Shown piece by piece: positions 46,779-55,614 of a stretch of 64,000 nt of DNA. Source of the DNA: Paenimyroides tangerinum. Its GTDB lineage: Bacteria; Bacteroidota; Bacteroidia; Flavobacteriales; Flavobacteriaceae. Position numbers and translations under genes: made by a program. The notes beneath the pieces were generated by a model. That model was not told where the DNA came from, searched no databases, and saw only the letters and a list, made by a program, of their open reading frames with translations. Position 1 is the stretch's first letter, and each line of letters opens with the position of its first letter. The stretch covers positions 97,734 to 161,733 of the forward strand of contig NZ_RQVQ01000002.1 of assembly GCF_003865405.1 (NCBI RefSeq), given 5' to 3'.

Positions 46779-48554
46779 TTAGTTATTTCCTTTTTCCATT
46801 TTAGCTTTTAATTCTGCTAAAGCATCGATATCACCTAAAGTAGATTTCTCAGCTGTATTACTAGCATTATTATTGTTAGATTTCTCTTCTTGAGCTTTCA
46901 CATTTTTGTCTTCTTCCTCACGGAAAATAGCAGTATGAGAAGCTACAACTCTTTTGAATTCTTTATTGAATTCAATTACTTTGAAATCAGCAGTATCACC
47001 TTTTTTCAATTTCTTTCCGTCTTCTTTTTCTAAATGACGAGTAGGAATGAAAGCAACGATATCATCACCAAATTCAACAGTAGCACCTTTGTCAATTACT
47101 TCAGCGATAACTCCATTGTGGATAGTTCCAACAGCGAAAGCAGCTTCGTACTGATCCCAAGGATTAGCAGTTGTTTGTTTGTGACCTAAAGATAATTTAC
47201 GACCTTCAACGTCTAATTCTAAAACAACAACTTCTAATTTGTCACCAACGCTTACAAATTCAGATGGGTGTTTGATTTTCTTAGTCCAAGATAAGTCAGA
47301 GATGTAAACTAATCCATCAATTCCTTCTTCTAATTCTACGAAAACACCAAAGTTTGTAAAGTTACGAACAACACCTGTATGAACTGATCCTACAGGATAT
47401 TTTCCAGCAATTCCAGTCCAAGGATCTTGAGTTAATTGTTTGATACCTAAAGACATTTTACGCTCATCGCGGTCTAATGTTAAGATAACAGCTTCAACTT
47501 CATCACCAACTTTTACGAAATCTTGAGCAGAACGTAAATGCGTTGACCAAGACATTTCAGAAACGTGGATTAAACCTTCTACACCTTCAGCAACTTCGAT
47601 GAAAGCACCATAATCAGCTAAAACAACAACTTTACCTTTAACTTTGTCACCAACAGTTAAGTTAGCATCTAAAGCATCCCAAGGGTGAGCGTTTAATTGT
47701 TTTAAACCTAATTGGATACGTGTTTTCTCGTCATCGAAATCTAAGATTACAACGTTTAATTTTTGATCTAATTCTAAAACTTCAGATGGGTGGTTGATTC
47801 TTGACCAAGATAAGTCAGTGATGTGGATTAATCCGTCTACACCTCCTAAATCAATGAATACACCATAAGAAGTAATGTTTTTAACAACACCTTCTAATAC
47901 TTGACCTTTTTGTAATTGACCAATGATTTCTTTTTTCTGTACTTCGATATCAGCCTCGATTAACGCTTTGTGAGAAACTACTACGTTTTTGAACTCATGG
48001 TTGATTTTCACAACTTTGAATTCCATAGTTTTGTTTACAAACTGATCGTAATCACGGATTGGTTTAACATCGATTTGAGAACCTGGTAAGAATGCTTCGA
48101 TTCCGAATACGTCAACGATCATACCACCTTTAGTTCTACATTTTACGAAACCATTAACGATTTCTCCAGTTTCATTAGCAGCGATAACTCTATCCCAAGC
48201 TTTGATAGTACGAGCTTTACGGTGAGATAATACTAATTGTCCGTTTTTATCTTCTCTTACGTCGATTAAAACTTCAACTTTATCACCTACTTTTAAGTTC
48301 GGGTTGTAACGGAATTCGTTTAAAGAAATTACACCTTCAGATTTAGCGTTGATATCAACGATTGCATCACGGTCAGTAATTCTTACAACTACACCTTCTA
48401 CAACTTCTTCAGCATCTGTAGAGATAAAAGTTTTTTCTACTAATTCTTCGAATTCTTGTAATTGAGTTTCTTCAACAGCATCGATTCCGTTTTCGTAACG
48501 TTCCCAATTAAAGCTTTGTAAGAATTCTTCTGGATTTTGTGTTTGTTCAGACAT
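46779..48554 (-). CDS. rpsA: 30S ribosomal protein S1
   Basis: A 591-residue RNA-binding protein with six S1 domains; repeats such as GVVKNITSYGVFIDLGGVDGLIH and GVVRNFTNFGVFVELEEGIDGLV are plain. It recruits mRNA to the 30S subunit. The start at 48554 (MSEQTQNPEEF) is used instead of an in-frame upstream codon at 48596 because it matches the usual family N-terminus. A short Asn-rich tail follows the last domain. Confidence 0.97.
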   Translation of the reverse strand: MSEQTQNPEEFLQSFNWERYENGIDAVEETQLQEFEELVEKTFISTDAEEVVEGVVVRITDRDAIVDINAKSEGVISLNEFRYNPNLKVGDKVEVLIDVREDKNGQLVLSHRKARTIKAWDRVIAANETGEIVNGFVKCRTKGGMIVDVFGIEAFLPGSQIDVKPIRDYDQFVNKTMEFKVVKINHEFKNVVVSHKALIEADIEVQKKEIIGQLQKGQVLEGVVKNITSYGVFIDLGGVDGLIHITDLSWSRINHPSEVLELDQKLNVVILDFDDEKTRIQLGLKQLNAHPWDALDANLTVGDKVKGKVVVLADYGAFIEVAEGVEGLIHVSEMSWSTHLRSAQDFVKVGDEVEAVILTLDRDERKMSLGIKQLTQDPWTGIAGKYPVGSVHTGVVRNFTNFGVFVELEEGIDGLVYISDLSWTKKIKHPSEFVSVGDKLEVVVLELDVEGRKLSLGHKQTTANPWDQYEAAFAVGTIHNGVIAEVIDKGATVEFGDDIVAFIPTRHLEKEDGKKLKKGDTADFKVIEFNKEFKRVVASHTAIFREEEDKNVKAQEEKSNNNNASNTAEKSTLGDIDALAELKAKMEKGNN

Positions 48555-48673
48555 GTCTGATAATAAATTTGTATTCTGTTTCAATTGGGTTTTCAATGGA
48601 AATTAAAAACAGAAGCTGTTATAAATTGAATTTAAATGCTTTACAAAAAACCCTTAACCATGTAAAACGTTTG

Positions 48674-48681
48674 CAAAATTA
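48674..48681 (-). promoter_or_regulatory. Candidate -7 box for rpsA (TAATTTTG)
   Basis: TAATTTTG on the minus strand about 120 nt before the start, leaving a long leader in which S1 autoregulation could act (inference). Confidence 0.5.
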
Positions 48682-48726
48682 CAAATTAATTTGAATCCAA
48701 CATACTAATTTCTAATTTTTTAGGCA

Positions 48727-48754
48727 CAAAAAAAGCATCTTTTTCAGGATGCTT
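48727..48754 (-). terminator. Terminator after the DUF6029 gene
   Basis: On the minus strand AAGCATC / GATGCTT flanks an 8-base loop and is followed by a T run. Confidence 0.75.
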
Positions 48755-48761
48755 AAATTTT

Positions 48762-50450
48762 TTAAAAATTCGTAGTTAGATTTAGTGTAAATCCAGCTGC
48801 TTCAGGTACGTATCGACAAACGCCACCAACACACATCATTCCACCTCTTTGACGACCATAACTCGCTGCGATTCTTGTGGCACCTTTTGTAAAAGCACCT
48901 CCAAAACTGTAGTAATGTAACTTTTCACTAGGTTCGTTTGTTCCATAATTGTAAATATCATGTATAAAAAACGACCAAGTAGAATTGGGTACATATTCAG
49001 CTGTTCCTCCTGCCCAATTTCCACGTTCAGAATCAGCCCATTGATGCTGTAACTCTAACCGAACTGATTTTGTTCCAGATAAAAAATACGTTCCTTCACC
49101 CGTTAAAGTATTAGCATTAACCAAATAAGGCTTCTCTACTAATAACGCACTATTATAGAATTGATTTAAATACGAAAAAATAGTCGAGAATTTATCAGAT
49201 ATCTTCTTACGATATTCAACACCAAAATCTTTGTAATATTTAGTTCCAAATCCAAAAAAATCAGTTTTCAAATCAACCAATTCAATATCTTCACCAAATT
49301 CACCTTTAATATTTTTTTTAGAGATATAATTTTTTAAACCCGCCCAATAAGAACCGTTAATTGCAATACTCGCTCCAGTTTCTCCTCCAAAAAAAGTAGA
49401 TGGCTCTAACTCAAAATAAACATCAAATTGACCACCAATCTCTCCTTGTTTTTCTCTACCTGTTAGATAATAAATCATTTGCGGCTGCGACTGATAAACA
49501 AAAATATTTTGAAGAGAATGATCATATTGTTTTGTTAATGAGGGAACATAATTAATCATACCCGTATTATACAAATTTCCTTGCAAATCTCTTTGTGAGA
49601 AAAAAGTAAAATTCTCCAATCTTCTCAAATTTAAATTAGCAGCAAATAAACCAGAATTATATCCCATATTCGCATAATAAGCACTACCATCTCTTAAAAT
49701 ATCAGGCTGAATATTTTCTTCAACATGAACATCTTTGGACTTATAAAGATACTCGAAGCTAACATTAAATTTCTCACCTATATACTCAACTCTTGGTCCA
49801 AAAACATTTGTTAAATTTGGAACATTAGGATATAATTCACTTATATTTTCATTCCTCCCAACGTAAGTAGCACCAAATTTAAAATCATAAGTTTCAGCTT
49901 TTAAGAAATTTGACAAATCAACTTCTAAATCAGCACCAAAAATACTACCATCAGAAAGGTCTAATCCCATTCCAATACGTTGTTTTCCAGCTAATACTTT
50001 AGCTGTTATAGATTCTCCAAAACGATATTTAATTTTAGCCCCAAAAAGAGCATTATTTATTCCCAATGCACGATCTTCCCAAAAACGAAGCGCTAAACCA
50101 CTACCAAATTGCTCATAGATATGCCCAGCAGTTACATCAATTCCTTTTTCATAATTATTATATCTTGCATACAAAGTTCCTATATTGAAATTTCTTAATT
50201 CTGGATTAAAATTCAACAAAGCTTTGGGATAATAAGCTTCACCTTGCAAACCAAATTCAAAATTTTTGATTGTATAATCAATCTTTATATAATTATTAGA
50301 ACGGAAGCGTTCATCATTTTCTTTTTCATTTAATTTTATTTTTTCATCATCTACATAATATTGCGAATTAGATTCAACCCCCACCCTTAATTGTCCATAA
50401 CTTATTGATGTTAAAATCAATGAACTAGCCAACACAATCTTTTTAAACAT
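48762..50450 (-). CDS. DUF6029 family outer-membrane protein
   Basis: A 562-residue protein with signal peptide (ASSLILTSISYGQ) and many amphipathic strands, typical of the Bacteroidota DUF6029 family (GRNENI, AGHIYEQFGSGLALRFWEDRALGINNA). The C-terminus (GFTLNLTTNF) fits an outer-membrane barrel. Function unknown. It follows the TlpA gene by 25 nt and so is probably part of an envelope redox cassette; a CVGGVC motif lies near the C-terminus. Confidence 0.85.
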   Translation of the reverse strand: MFKKIVLASSLILTSISYGQLRVGVESNSQYYVDDEKIKLNEKENDERFRSNNYIKIDYTIKNFEFGLQGEAYYPKALLNFNPELRNFNIGTLYARYNNYEKGIDVTAGHIYEQFGSGLALRFWEDRALGINNALFGAKIKYRFGESITAKVLAGKQRIGMGLDLSDGSIFGADLEVDLSNFLKAETYDFKFGATYVGRNENISELYPNVPNLTNVFGPRVEYIGEKFNVSFEYLYKSKDVHVEENIQPDILRDGSAYYANMGYNSGLFAANLNLRRLENFTFFSQRDLQGNLYNTGMINYVPSLTKQYDHSLQNIFVYQSQPQMIYYLTGREKQGEIGGQFDVYFELEPSTFFGGETGASIAINGSYWAGLKNYISKKNIKGEFGEDIELVDLKTDFFGFGTKYYKDFGVEYRKKISDKFSTIFSYLNQFYNSALLVEKPYLVNANTLTGEGTYFLSGTKSVRLELQHQWADSERGNWAGGTAEYVPNSTWSFFIHDIYNYGTNEPSEKLHYYSFGGAFTKGATRIAASYGRQRGGMMCVGGVCRYVPEAAGFTLNLTTNF

Positions 50451-50475
50451 AATTGAAATTAGATTTTAACTTTAT

Positions 50476-50958
50476 TTACTTAACTAATGATTGTAACTTC
50501 TTATAAATATCATTTTCAATTCCAGGTGTATAATTTGAATGTGAATAAACTATTTTCCCTTCATATACTATAACCGTATAAGGCACATTGACAACATTCA
50601 TTGCTCGTTTCAACTCTTGATTATCATCTATTAAAACCGTATAATCCCAACCTGCACCAGAAACCTGAGACTTTACTCTATTTTTCGTACGAGCATCATC
50701 AATTGAAACAGCCACTAACTCAACACCTGTTTCTTTTTGCCATTTAGCATAAACCGAATTTATAGCCTTCAATTCCTTAATACAAGGCCCACACCAAGTG
50801 GCCCAAAAACTAATAATTACAGGTTTTGATTTGGAGTTATAAGATGATAAATTAATCGACTTACCATCTAAAGTTTTCAACGTTACATTAGGCAATTTAC
50901 TTTGCGCAAATGACAAAGTTGAACACAAAAAAAATACAAATAAAAAATTTCTACACAT
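50476..50958 (-). CDS. TlpA-family thiol-disulfide oxidoreductase
   Basis: A 160-residue exported thioredoxin-fold protein from the ATG at 50958: signal peptide (LFVFFLCSTLSFAQ), then the active site WATWCGPCIKEL and the cis-Pro loop VNVPYTVIV. It probably keeps periplasmic cysteines reduced. An upstream in-frame TTG (51009) is rejected because a promoter lies in that stretch. It is divergent from the Omp28-like gene, which also carries a thioredoxin-like CxxC. Confidence 0.93.
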   Translation of the reverse strand: MCRNFLFVFFLCSTLSFAQSKLPNVTLKTLDGKSINLSSYNSKSKPVIISFWATWCGPCIKELKAINSVYAKWQKETGVELVAVSIDDARTKNRVKSQVSGAGWDYTVLIDDNQELKRAMNVVNVPYTVIVYEGKIVYSHSNYTPGIENDIYKKLQSLVK

Positions 50959-50984
50959 TATAATTAAGGTATTAATAAAAAAAT

Positions 50985-51015
50985 CAAATTTATATAATAA
51001 AATATTCAATCCAAC
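50985..51015 (-). promoter_or_regulatory. Promoter of the TlpA-DUF6029 unit
   Basis: On the minus strand TTG at 51015-51013, 20 bases, then TAAATTTG at 50992-50985, 27 nt before the chosen TlpA start. Confidence 0.6.
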
Positions 51016-51087
51016 TTTTTTTTTAAATAAAATTAATTTATATATTTACAAACCTTAACATTAAACTAACATATAAATTAATCTATA

Positions 51088-51951
51088 ATGAAAAAAAGAA
51101 TTTTAATTGGAGCTTTTTTAGCAATAACACTTGGTTTCACTTCTGTTTCTTGTTCTAGCGACGATTCAAAAGAAAGTAAAACAGTTGAACCAGGAAACGG
51201 AAATACATCTGTAAAATACCAACATAAAGTATTAATAGAAGACGTAACAGGCACATGGTGTCAATGGTGTCCAAGAGTCACCTATTCGATCGAAAAAGCA
51301 TTAGAACACGAAACATTAGGAAACAAAATAATCCCTGTAGCCATCCATTTTGGCGATCAAATGCAGATTCCAGCCGGAGGAACTTTAGACTCCTTTTTTG
51401 ATGTTCAAGGGTATCCTTTCGCTCTTATCAGCAGATCAGAAGAATGGAGAAGTCCTCAAAACAACAATTTAGCTCAAGTATACAATACAATACAAAAAAA
51501 CGGATCAACTGTTGGAATTAAAATAACTTCAGAATTAACCAATACAGGCGGCTCAGTTTCTGCATCTTTCAAATTCTCTGAGGGTTTTTCTGATTTAAAA
51601 TACAGCATTTATGTAATTGAAAACGAAGTAGTTCTCTCTTCTAGTCCGCAAAAAAACTCAACAACTTATTATGGAGGTAATGGAAACCCACAAGCCCCAT
51701 CTTCTCACCCTGAATTCATACACAACGATGTATTACGAGCAGTTTACGGAACAGCAACAGGAAACAGCCTTGGAAACGCAACAGCTGGCCAAGAGATTTC
51801 TAAATCTGGACAAAATGTTTCTTATACATTATACAATAAGGACTTGTCAAAAGTTGAAGTTGTTGTGTTTGTAACAGATTCTACCGGAAAAGTATTAAAC
51901 GTGCAAAAAGCACACGCAAACGAAACTGTTGAATATCAAATTTTAAATTAA
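51088..51951 (+). CDS. Omp28-related lipoprotein with thioredoxin-like motif
   Basis: A 287-residue lipoprotein (signal peptide ending SVSCSSDD). After a short linker comes VLIEDVTGTWCQWCPRVTYSIEKAL, the Omp28 signature with a CQWC motif and thioredoxin-like context (IIPVAIHFGDQM, GYPFALISR). The C-terminal part is a beta domain. It is divergently transcribed from TlpA, about 130 nt away, and may be its partner. The Omp28 family has no firmly known function. Confidence 0.9.
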   Translation: MKKRILIGAFLAITLGFTSVSCSSDDSKESKTVEPGNGNTSVKYQHKVLIEDVTGTWCQWCPRVTYSIEKALEHETLGNKIIPVAIHFGDQMQIPAGGTLDSFFDVQGYPFALISRSEEWRSPQNNNLAQVYNTIQKNGSTVGIKITSELTNTGGSVSASFKFSEGFSDLKYSIYVIENEVVLSSSPQKNSTTYYGGNGNPQAPSSHPEFIHNDVLRAVYGTATGNSLGNATAGQEISKSGQNVSYTLYNKDLSKVEVVVFVTDSTGKVLNVQKAHANETVEYQILN

Positions 51952-51999
51952 AACAAATTAACTTCTTTGTTTTCTAAAGGAGATAATTTTACAAACCAT

Positions 52000-52031
52000 A
52001 AAAAAAGCTCCGATAAATCGGAGCTTTTTTA
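52000..52031. terminator. Bidirectional terminator between the Omp28 gene and rplY
   Basis: Perfect hairpin AAAAAGCTCCGAT / ATCGGAGCTTTTT with an AA loop, between convergent genes. Confidence 0.87.
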
Positions 52032-52046
52032 TATTGAAATAAAAGA

Positions 52047-52649
52047 TTATTTCTTCTTTTTTCCACCTTTTTCTGCTTTTGCAGCTTCTTGAGCAGCTTT
52101 CATAGCAGCACGAGAAATTCTTACTTGAGCAACAACTGTATTGTCTGGGTGTAATAACTTGAAGTTATCTGTAGGAATAGAAGTAACGTATAATTTGTTA
52201 CCCATTTCTAACTCAGTAATATCAGCTACAACGAAGTCAGGTAAGTTAGCTGGTAAAGCTCTTACTTTTAATTTACGTTGGTTTAAACGTAAAACACCAC
52301 CTGCCATAACACCTTTAGAATTTCCTTCAACTTTAACAGGAACTTCCATAGTAATTTCTTTTGCAGCATCCAATTTATAGAAATCGATGTGTAAAATTTT
52401 GTCAGATACTGGATCAAACTGAATGTCTTGTAAAATACAATCAACAGTATTTCCGTTTAATTCAACTACAACCGTATGTACGTTTGGAGTGTAAACTAAG
52501 CTTTTAAAAGCTTTCTCTTCAGCTGTGAAATGTACTGGTTCTCCTCCTCCGTAAATTACGCAAGGAACCAATCCAGCATTACGTGCAGCTTTAGTAGATA
52601 CTTTACCCACGCTTTCTCTTTCTTGTCCTTTAATTGAAATTGATTTCAT
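52047..52649 (-). CDS. rplY: 50S ribosomal protein L25 (general stress protein Ctc type)
   Basis: A 200-residue long-form L25: N-terminal 5S-rRNA-binding domain ([37 protein letters not shown]) and C-terminal TL5/CTC domain ([34 protein letters not shown]), with a basic tail ([10 protein letters not shown]). It follows prs by 29 nt, a widespread gene pair. Confidence 0.97.
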   Translation of the reverse strand: MKSISIKGQERESVGKVSTKAARNAGLVPCVIYGGGEPVHFTAEEKAFKSLVYTPNVHTVVVELNGNTVDCILQDIQFDPVSDKILHIDFYKLDAAKEITMEVPVKVEGNSKGVMAGGVLRLNQRKLKVRALPANLPDFVVADITELEMGNKLYVTSIPTDNFKLLHPDNTVVAQVRISRAAMKAAQEAAKAEKGGKKKK

Positions 52650-52678
52650 TTTAATATATATAAAAAATTAATAAAATA

Positions 52679-53620
52679 CTACATTATAAATTTGTTACTA
52701 ATCGAATTGTTATTTTGCACCATATGCATCACATCCGCAAACAAACTTGCACAACTTAAAACTCTAATTTTATCGCTTTGACGTTTCAATGGAATAGAAT
52801 CTGTAACGATTAACTCAGTTAAACTTGAAGCTTCAATTTTATCTAAAGCATTTCCTGATAAAATAGCATGTGTACAAATTGCTCTCACACTCAAGGCTCC
52901 TTTTTCCATCATTACATCAGCCGCTTTCGCCAAAGTACCTCCAGTATCAACCATATCATCAACTAGAATTACATTTCGACCTGTTACATCTCCAATCAAT
53001 TCCATAGTTTCAATTACATTTGCTTTTTTACGTTGTTTATAACAAACCACAACTTCAGACCCTAAATATTTCGCATATGCATAAGCTCTTTTAGACCCCC
53101 CCATATCAGGTGAAGCAATAGTTAAATTTTCTAAACCTAATGATTCTACATAAGGCAAGAAAATGGTTGAAGCATATAAATGATCTACTGGTTTTTCAAA
53201 AAAACCTTGAATTTGATCTGCATGTAAATCCATTGTCATCACTCGAGTTGCACCAGCAGTTTCTAACATTTTAGCTACTAACTTCGCTCCTATTGGCACA
53301 CGTGGCTTGTCTTTTCTGTCTTGACGAGCCAATCCAAAATATGGAATAACTGCTGTAATATGTCGAGCAGAAGCTCTTTTTGCAGCGTCAATCATCAATA
53401 ACAATTCCATCAAATTATCTGCTGAAGGAAATGTTGAACAGATTAAGAAAACACGAATTCCTCGAATAGACTCTTCAAAAGAAGGCTGAAATTCACCGTC
53501 ACTATAATGTGATAAAGTTACATTTCCTAATTCGATACCGTAATTTTTAGCAATACGCTCAGCTAATTCTTTACTTTGTGAACAAGCAAATATCTTTGCT
53601 TCCGGTTCAAAGTGTGTCAT
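52679..53620 (-). CDS. prs: Ribose-phosphate pyrophosphokinase (PRPP synthetase)
   Basis: Makes PRPP from ribose-5-phosphate and ATP for nucleotide, histidine and tryptophan synthesis. The 313-residue protein has the class I landmarks: SQSKELAERIAKNYG, PYFGLARQDRKD, the metal/ribose site VMTMDLHADQIQGFF and the PRPP-binding loop VILVDDMVDTGGTL. Operon with rplY. The leader is rich in C and A. Confidence 0.97.
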   Translation of the reverse strand: MTHFEPEAKIFACSQSKELAERIAKNYGIELGNVTLSHYSDGEFQPSFEESIRGIRVFLICSTFPSADNLMELLLMIDAAKRASARHITAVIPYFGLARQDRKDKPRVPIGAKLVAKMLETAGATRVMTMDLHADQIQGFFEKPVDHLYASTIFLPYVESLGLENLTIASPDMGGSKRAYAYAKYLGSEVVVCYKQRKKANVIETMELIGDVTGRNVILVDDMVDTGGTLAKAADVMMEKGALSVRAICTHAILSGNALDKIEASSLTELIVTDSIPLKRQSDKIRVLSCASLFADVMHMVQNNNSISNKFIM

Positions 53621-53671
53621 TTTAATTTAGTTTGGTAGTTAGTTGTTGTGTTCTGCTTTTTTAAAGCGTTG

Positions 53672-53679
53672 CAAATTTA
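53672..53679 (-). promoter_or_regulatory. -7 box of prs-rplY (TAAATTTG)
   Basis: TAAATTTG on the minus strand, 51 nt before the prs start, divergent from the tRNA-Leu promoter. Confidence 0.55.
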
Positions 53680-53718
53680 GTAATTATATTTTAATGTTGA
53701 ATATTTTTTTATTTTTTA

Positions 53719-53748
53719 TTTGATTTTAAAAATATTGTTTTACATTTG
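53719..53748 (+). promoter_or_regulatory. tRNA-Leu promoter
   Basis: TTTG at 53719-53722, 18 bases, then TACATTTG at 53741-53748. A textbook Bacteroidota promoter, 23 nt before the tRNA. Confidence 0.8.
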
Positions 53749-53771
53749 CAACCAGATAACAGATATGTTAT

Positions 53772-53851
53772 GCCTGAGTGGCGGAATTGGTAGACGCGCA
53801 CGACTCAAACTCGTGTTCCTCGGAGTGTGGGTTCGATTCCCACCTCAGGTA
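53772..53851 (+). tRNA. tRNA-Leu (CAA)
   Basis: An 80-nt class II tRNA: acceptor GCCTGAG/CTCAGGT with discriminator A, anticodon loop CTCAAAC (anticodon CAA), an extra arm (TTCCTCGGAGT) and T-arm GTGGGTTCGATTCCCAC. It decodes UUG. CCA is not encoded. Confidence 0.93.
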
Positions 53852-53853
53852 CA

Positions 53854-53884
53854 AAAAACCTCAATCAATAGATTGAGGTTTTTC
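53854..53884. terminator. Terminator between tRNA-Leu and mdh
   Basis: Hairpin AAAAACCTCAATC / GATTGAGGTTTTT around AATA, able to serve both convergent genes. Confidence 0.85.
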
Positions 53885-53888
53885 AATT

Positions 53889-54809
53889 TTATATCAATCC
53901 GTTTACTTCTTTAATTGCGTTCGCACTGTTTATAAATTTAATTTTATCAGAATCAGATAATTTAATTTCGAGAATTCCTTCAACGCCATGTTTTCCAATA
54001 ATACACGGAACTCCAATGCAAACACCATCAATTCCAAATTCACCTTGTAGATAAACAGAATTAGGCATCAATTTCTTCTTATCATTTACAATCGTATCAA
54101 CTAATTCAGTAACTGCTGCGCCAGGTCCGTACCACGCTGAAGTTCCTAAAAGTTTAGTTAATGTAGCTCCGCCGACCATAGTTTCTTTGATAACTTCTTC
54201 AAATGCTTCATTTGTTAAAATTTCAGAAATTGGAATTCCTTTATAAGTTGCTAATTCTTTAATCGGAATCATTGTTGTATCTCCATGACCGCCAATTACC
54301 ATTGCTTCAATTTCGTTAATCGGCTTTTGTAATTTTTTACTCAAGAAATAACGAAAACGATTTGAATCCAAAATCGTTCCCATTCCAATTATTTTGTTTT
54401 TTGGTAAACCCGAAGCTTTCAAAGCAACCAAAGTCATCGTATCTAACGGATTCGTCACAATAACAAAAACGGCTTTTGGTGAGAATTTTATAGCATTTTT
54501 AATTACAGATTCAACAATAGAAACATTAACCGCAACCAATTCTTCACGGCTCATTCCAGGTTTTCTTGGCTGCCCCGAAGTAACTACAATTACCTCACTA
54601 TTTGCAGTTTTTGAATAATCATCAACTTCTGGATAAATTAAGGTATCAAAACCTAAAGCTGGCATTGATTGCGCTAAATCCATAGCTTTACCTGCTGCTA
54701 AACCTTCTGCAATATCTAATAAAACTATTTCAGAAACGATGCCTTTCATTGCAATAAATTGCGCACAAGTTGCTCCAACATTTCCAGCTCCTATAATACT
54801 TACTTTCAT
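53889..54809 (-). CDS. mdh: Malate dehydrogenase
   Basis: A 306-residue NAD-dependent enzyme of the LDH/MDH family, oxidising malate to oxaloacetate in the TCA cycle. It has the Rossmann motif GAGNVGATCA, the substrate arginines around PRKPGMSREEL, the TNPLD segment and the catalytic histidine in GGHGDTT. Length is usual. Single gene. Confidence 0.97.
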   Translation of the reverse strand: MKVSIIGAGNVGATCAQFIAMKGIVSEIVLLDIAEGLAAGKAMDLAQSMPALGFDTLIYPEVDDYSKTANSEVIVVTSGQPRKPGMSREELVAVNVSIVESVIKNAIKFSPKAVFVIVTNPLDTMTLVALKASGLPKNKIIGMGTILDSNRFRYFLSKKLQKPINEIEAMVIGGHGDTTMIPIKELATYKGIPISEILTNEAFEEVIKETMVGGATLTKLLGTSAWYGPGAAVTELVDTIVNDKKKLMPNSVYLQGEFGIDGVCIGVPCIIGKHGVEGILEIKLSDSDKIKFINSANAIKEVNGLI

Positions 54810-54843
54810 ATTCTATTTTTTAGTTGTTTTATTGTTTTGATAA

Positions 54844-54851
54844 CAAAATTA
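54844..54851 (-). promoter_or_regulatory. Candidate -7 box for mdh (TAATTTTG)
   Basis: TAATTTTG on the minus strand, about 34 nt before the mdh start. Confidence 0.5.
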
Positions 54852-54855
54852 AAGT

Positions 54856-54872
54856 TACAAAAAACGCACAAC
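54856..54872. repeat. 17-bp direct repeat, left copy
   Basis: TACAAAAAACGCACAAC, identical to 55578-55594. The two copies bracket the orphan gene 54903-55547. Confidence 0.75.
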
Positions 54873-54902
54873 TTTTAGGTTTTACGTTTTAGGTTATTCA
54901 AT

Positions 54903-55547
54903 TTATAATGAATTATATCTTTTAATCAATCTTCTATCTGTGGCCACAATAATTGAATAAAGTTTCTTAAAATTTGACAACGCTTGCTTTTTAGCTTCTA
55001 ATTCAATCTGCTCATTTTTAATAAAAGTTGTTTTAGAATCCAATTCTACTTTTTGAAGTTGGTCTGGACACAAAAAGTTCATATGAAAGGCTTCAATTTT
55101 TTTTGGATATTCTTTAGTTATTTTAATCGAATCAGCATGTGAAAATGAATTCCTCATTTCATCTTTCATTTTTATTAAAATTTTAAATTCACCCTCTTTA
55201 ATTAATTTTAATTCTTTTAATTTTTTAATGGTTTCGTTTAAATTTTTTGCGTCAAATTCATAAGATGAGTCTAACTTATCAATATAATTATCTGATAAAA
55301 AAGTCACACCTAATAATCCATGCTTTATTATTCCTAATTTACAAAATCTTTCTAATAAAAATGACGTTGTTGTCAGTGCAGATATATAATTTTCTAAAAC
55401 AAGATTTTCTAAAATTTGATAAATTACACTATATAAATCTGTAAATGCTTGAAGTTTTCTATCTGTTTGAGGACCCCCTAGTTCATAATATTCAATATAT
55501 TTATCAAGATTTTCATTTATCCGTTTAAACATTAATTCTTTAATCAT
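54903..55547 (-). CDS. Orphan helical protein with HEPN-type RNSFSH motif
   Basis: A 214-residue protein without signal peptide or membrane helix, predicted almost all alpha-helical by eye. It holds RNSFSH (R132 to H137), the R-N-x3-H arrangement typical of HEPN nucleases, in the setting KMKDEMRNSFSHADSI, with a preceding helical bundle. HEPN domains act as RNases in toxin-antitoxin, abortive-infection and CRISPR effectors. No antitoxin or nucleotidyltransferase partner is adjacent. It lies alone between mdh and apbE, flanked by a 17-bp direct repeat. The fold assignment rests on one motif. Confidence 0.55.
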   Translation of the reverse strand: MIKELMFKRINENLDKYIEYYELGGPQTDRKLQAFTDLYSVIYQILENLVLENYISALTTTSFLLERFCKLGIIKHGLLGVTFLSDNYIDKLDSSYEFDAKNLNETIKKLKELKLIKEGEFKILIKMKDEMRNSFSHADSIKITKEYPKKIEAFHMNFLCPDQLQKVELDSKTTFIKNEQIELEAKKQALSNFKKLYSIIVATDRRLIKRYNSL

Positions 55548-55577
55548 ATAACCCTAAATAATTGTTTATTATAAAAA

Positions 55578-55594
55578 TACAAAAAACGCACAAC
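55578..55594. repeat. 17-bp direct repeat, right copy
   Basis: Identical to 54856-54872; this copy also forms one arm of the apbE terminator. Confidence 0.75.
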
Positions 55595-55612
55595 GTAAAA
55601 GCTGCGCGTTTA
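55581..55612 (-). terminator. Terminator of the flavinylation operon
   Basis: On the minus strand AACGCGCA / TGTGCGTT (one G-U pair) with a 10-base loop, followed by a T run, just behind the apbE stop. Confidence 0.7.
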
Positions 55613-55614
55613 TA

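Noticed and set aside
48555..48596. 14-residue extension of rpsA
   Set aside because: MSEQTQNPEEF is the typical start of Bacteroidota S1; the extension shows no domain.
50959..51009. 17-residue extension of the TlpA protein from a TTG
   Set aside because: The stretch contains a TAAATTTG promoter box and the ATG at 50958 begins a normal signal peptide.
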